Origin: an uncultured Methylobacter sp.
GTDB taxonomy: Bacteria; Pseudomonadota; Gammaproteobacteria; Methylococcales; Methylomonadaceae
DNA length: 6,437 nt
Direction of reading: 5' to 3'
NCBI GenBank assembly: GCA_903831545.1
Contig: CAIKYI010000154.1
Coordinates: 1-6,437 of the forward strand
Shown here: positions 5,891 through 6,437 of the stretch, piece after piece
How positions within the stretch are numbered: the first letter of the stretch is position 1
Layout: each line of letters begins with the position of its first letter
Position numbers and translations under genes: made by a program
The notes under the pieces: generated by a model
What the model was told of the DNA's origin: nothing
Databases searched by the model: none
The model's input: only the letters and a program-made list of their open reading frames with translations

Positions 5891-6437
5891 TGGCAATCGT
5901 CCGTTTTAGCTTGAGCCAAAGCCAGGGCTTGTTCGGTAGCTGCTGATGAAACGCCACCGGCAGTCGTTAACACCGAAGTGCTTACTTGGGAACTTAAGTC
6001 AGGAATGTAATTGGCTACGCCTTTCGAAATCAAAGAACTTTTACTACGATTAGTACAGGGATTTTTTGGCAAGGGCAGCAAAGAACCATTATTCATTTGC
6101 GCGATATCAATTACCGGCTTTACGGATTCTGCTACGGTTTTTACGACTGCCGTGCTGATGGTGCTTTCGGGGTTTAGGTTGGTTACTTCGATAATAATTG
6201 ATGGAGATCTTTCCAATAAATAAGAATAAAATGAAGTGGGCGCGGCTGAAGTGAGTGATGATAAAGAAGATGTATTGGATGGCGATGTAGACCAGCTAAG
6301 GTTATTACTGAAACTAAGTGAATCGGCATTGCTAATATGATAAGTCGCCCCCAACGGAATATTAATCGCCCCATTAACAGTAACACCCGCAGAATTGAAA
6401 AACCAGAAATTGGCATTGCCTATAATCGACACCAACG
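5887..6437 (-). CDS. TPS exoprotein (TpsA-like, filamentous haemagglutinin N-terminal domain), 3' part only
   Basis: The last 182 full codons are visible; the 5' end lies beyond the right edge. The residue numbers given here count from the codon at 6435. Residues 7-45 (NANFWFFNSAG, INIPLGATYHISNADSLSF) match the later half of the TPS domain, whose usual form is FxINPxGI..GxxaxldvxGsFhaSTAdxlxF. The conserved NPxG reads NSAG here. SLTSAAPTSFYSYL (60-73) and SPSIIIEV (77-84) match the segment usually read as SAAPxxFGFL...PasIxV, which normally precedes hundreds of residues of beta-helix. Instead only about 35 residues follow before PLPKNPC (121-127), a C-terminal signature seen at the ends of some TPS exoproteins, and the protein stops at DDCQ. 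The product would be secreted through the adjacent TpsB, whose start codon overlaps its stop. The TPS assignment is firm; the short length and the function of the tail are inferred. A TTG at 6435 is not a credible start because it lies inside the domain. Confidence 0.85.
   Translation of the reverse strand, partial: LVSIIGNANFWFFNSAGVTVNGAINIPLGATYHISNADSLSFSNNLSWSTSPSNTSSLSSLTSAAPTSFYSYLLERSPSIIIEVTNLNPESTISTAVVKTVAESVKPVIDIAQMNNGSLLPLPKNPCTNRSKSSLISKGVANYIPDLSSQVSTSVLTTAGGVSSAATEQALALAQAKTDDCQ

Larger units (their letters stand above)
1..6437 (-). other. Predicted single operon: tpsA-like, tpsB, TPR-CHAT gene, tagH
   Basis: Four consecutive genes run on one strand with junctions of -4, +16 and +21 bp. 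Neither gap has room for a promoter or a terminator hairpin, and no inverted repeat followed by T residues is seen between the genes. The promoter should lie upstream of the exoprotein gene, to the right of the window. The transcript may continue to the left beyond tagH, where T6SS genes such as tssJ, tssK and tssL would be the usual neighbours; none is visible here. Confidence 0.7.

Noticed and set aside
5890..5896. TTG codon two positions before the tpsB ATG as an alternative start
   Set aside because: The ATG overlapping the upstream TGA is a standard coupled start and a better initiation codon. The difference is only two residues.
6183..6416. Minus-strand open frame of 77 codons with hydrophobic stretches
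   Set aside because: It overlaps the TPS-domain coding frame, which has clear family motifs; the alternative frame has none.
1..6437. CRISPR array, IS element, tRNA or phage attachment site
   Set aside because: No regularly spaced direct repeats, transposase motifs, terminal inverted repeats or tRNA-like folds were seen. The window is almost entirely filled by four coding sequences.

Overview
The window looks like part of a Gram-negative (proteobacterial) chromosome. It encodes an outer-membrane TpsB transporter and a type VI secretion (T6SS) accessory protein. By eye the base composition is moderately AT-rich. Combined two-partner secretion (TPS) and CHAT-protein loci of this style are familiar from gammaproteobacteria, including methanotrophs, and from cyanobacteria. 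The T6SS-type FHA protein favours a proteobacterium, but I cannot name the genus.

All four supported genes lie on the minus strand and are transcribed from right to left. In that order they are: the 3' end of a TPS exoprotein (tpsA-like, cut by the right edge, 5887-6437); a complete ShlB/FhaC/HecB-family outer-membrane transporter (tpsB, 4097-5890); a complete secreted TPR-CHAT protein, i.e. a caspase-like clan CD peptidase candidate (1756-4080); and a nearly complete TagH-type FHA protein (1-1734, cut at its extreme C-terminus by the left edge). Junctions are very tight: a 4-bp ATGA overlap, then gaps of 16 and 21 bp. The set therefore reads as one operon whose promoter lies to the right of the window. 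There is no non-coding stretch above 21 bp, and I see no internal promoter, terminator, RNA gene, mobile element or CRISPR array.

The first three genes form a plausible functional unit. The exoprotein would reach the periplasm through Sec (its N-terminus is not visible), be recognised by the POTRA domains of TpsB and cross the outer membrane. The CHAT protein carries its own Sec signal peptide and so would share the periplasm or cell surface with them. The fourth gene is unexpected here. Its FHA domain and C-terminal domain are those of the cytoplasmic T6SS regulator TagH, which normally heads or sits inside a T6SS operon. The window may therefore be the junction between a TPS-CHAT cassette and a T6SS cluster continuing to the left.

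The most interesting points are: (1) an apparently minimal exoprotein, in which a TPS-domain ending is followed almost at once by a short C-terminal module with no beta-helical body; (2) an exported CHAT peptidase with an intact His/Cys pair co-encoded with its probable secretion partners; and (3) the operon-like fusion of this cassette to a T6SS gene.
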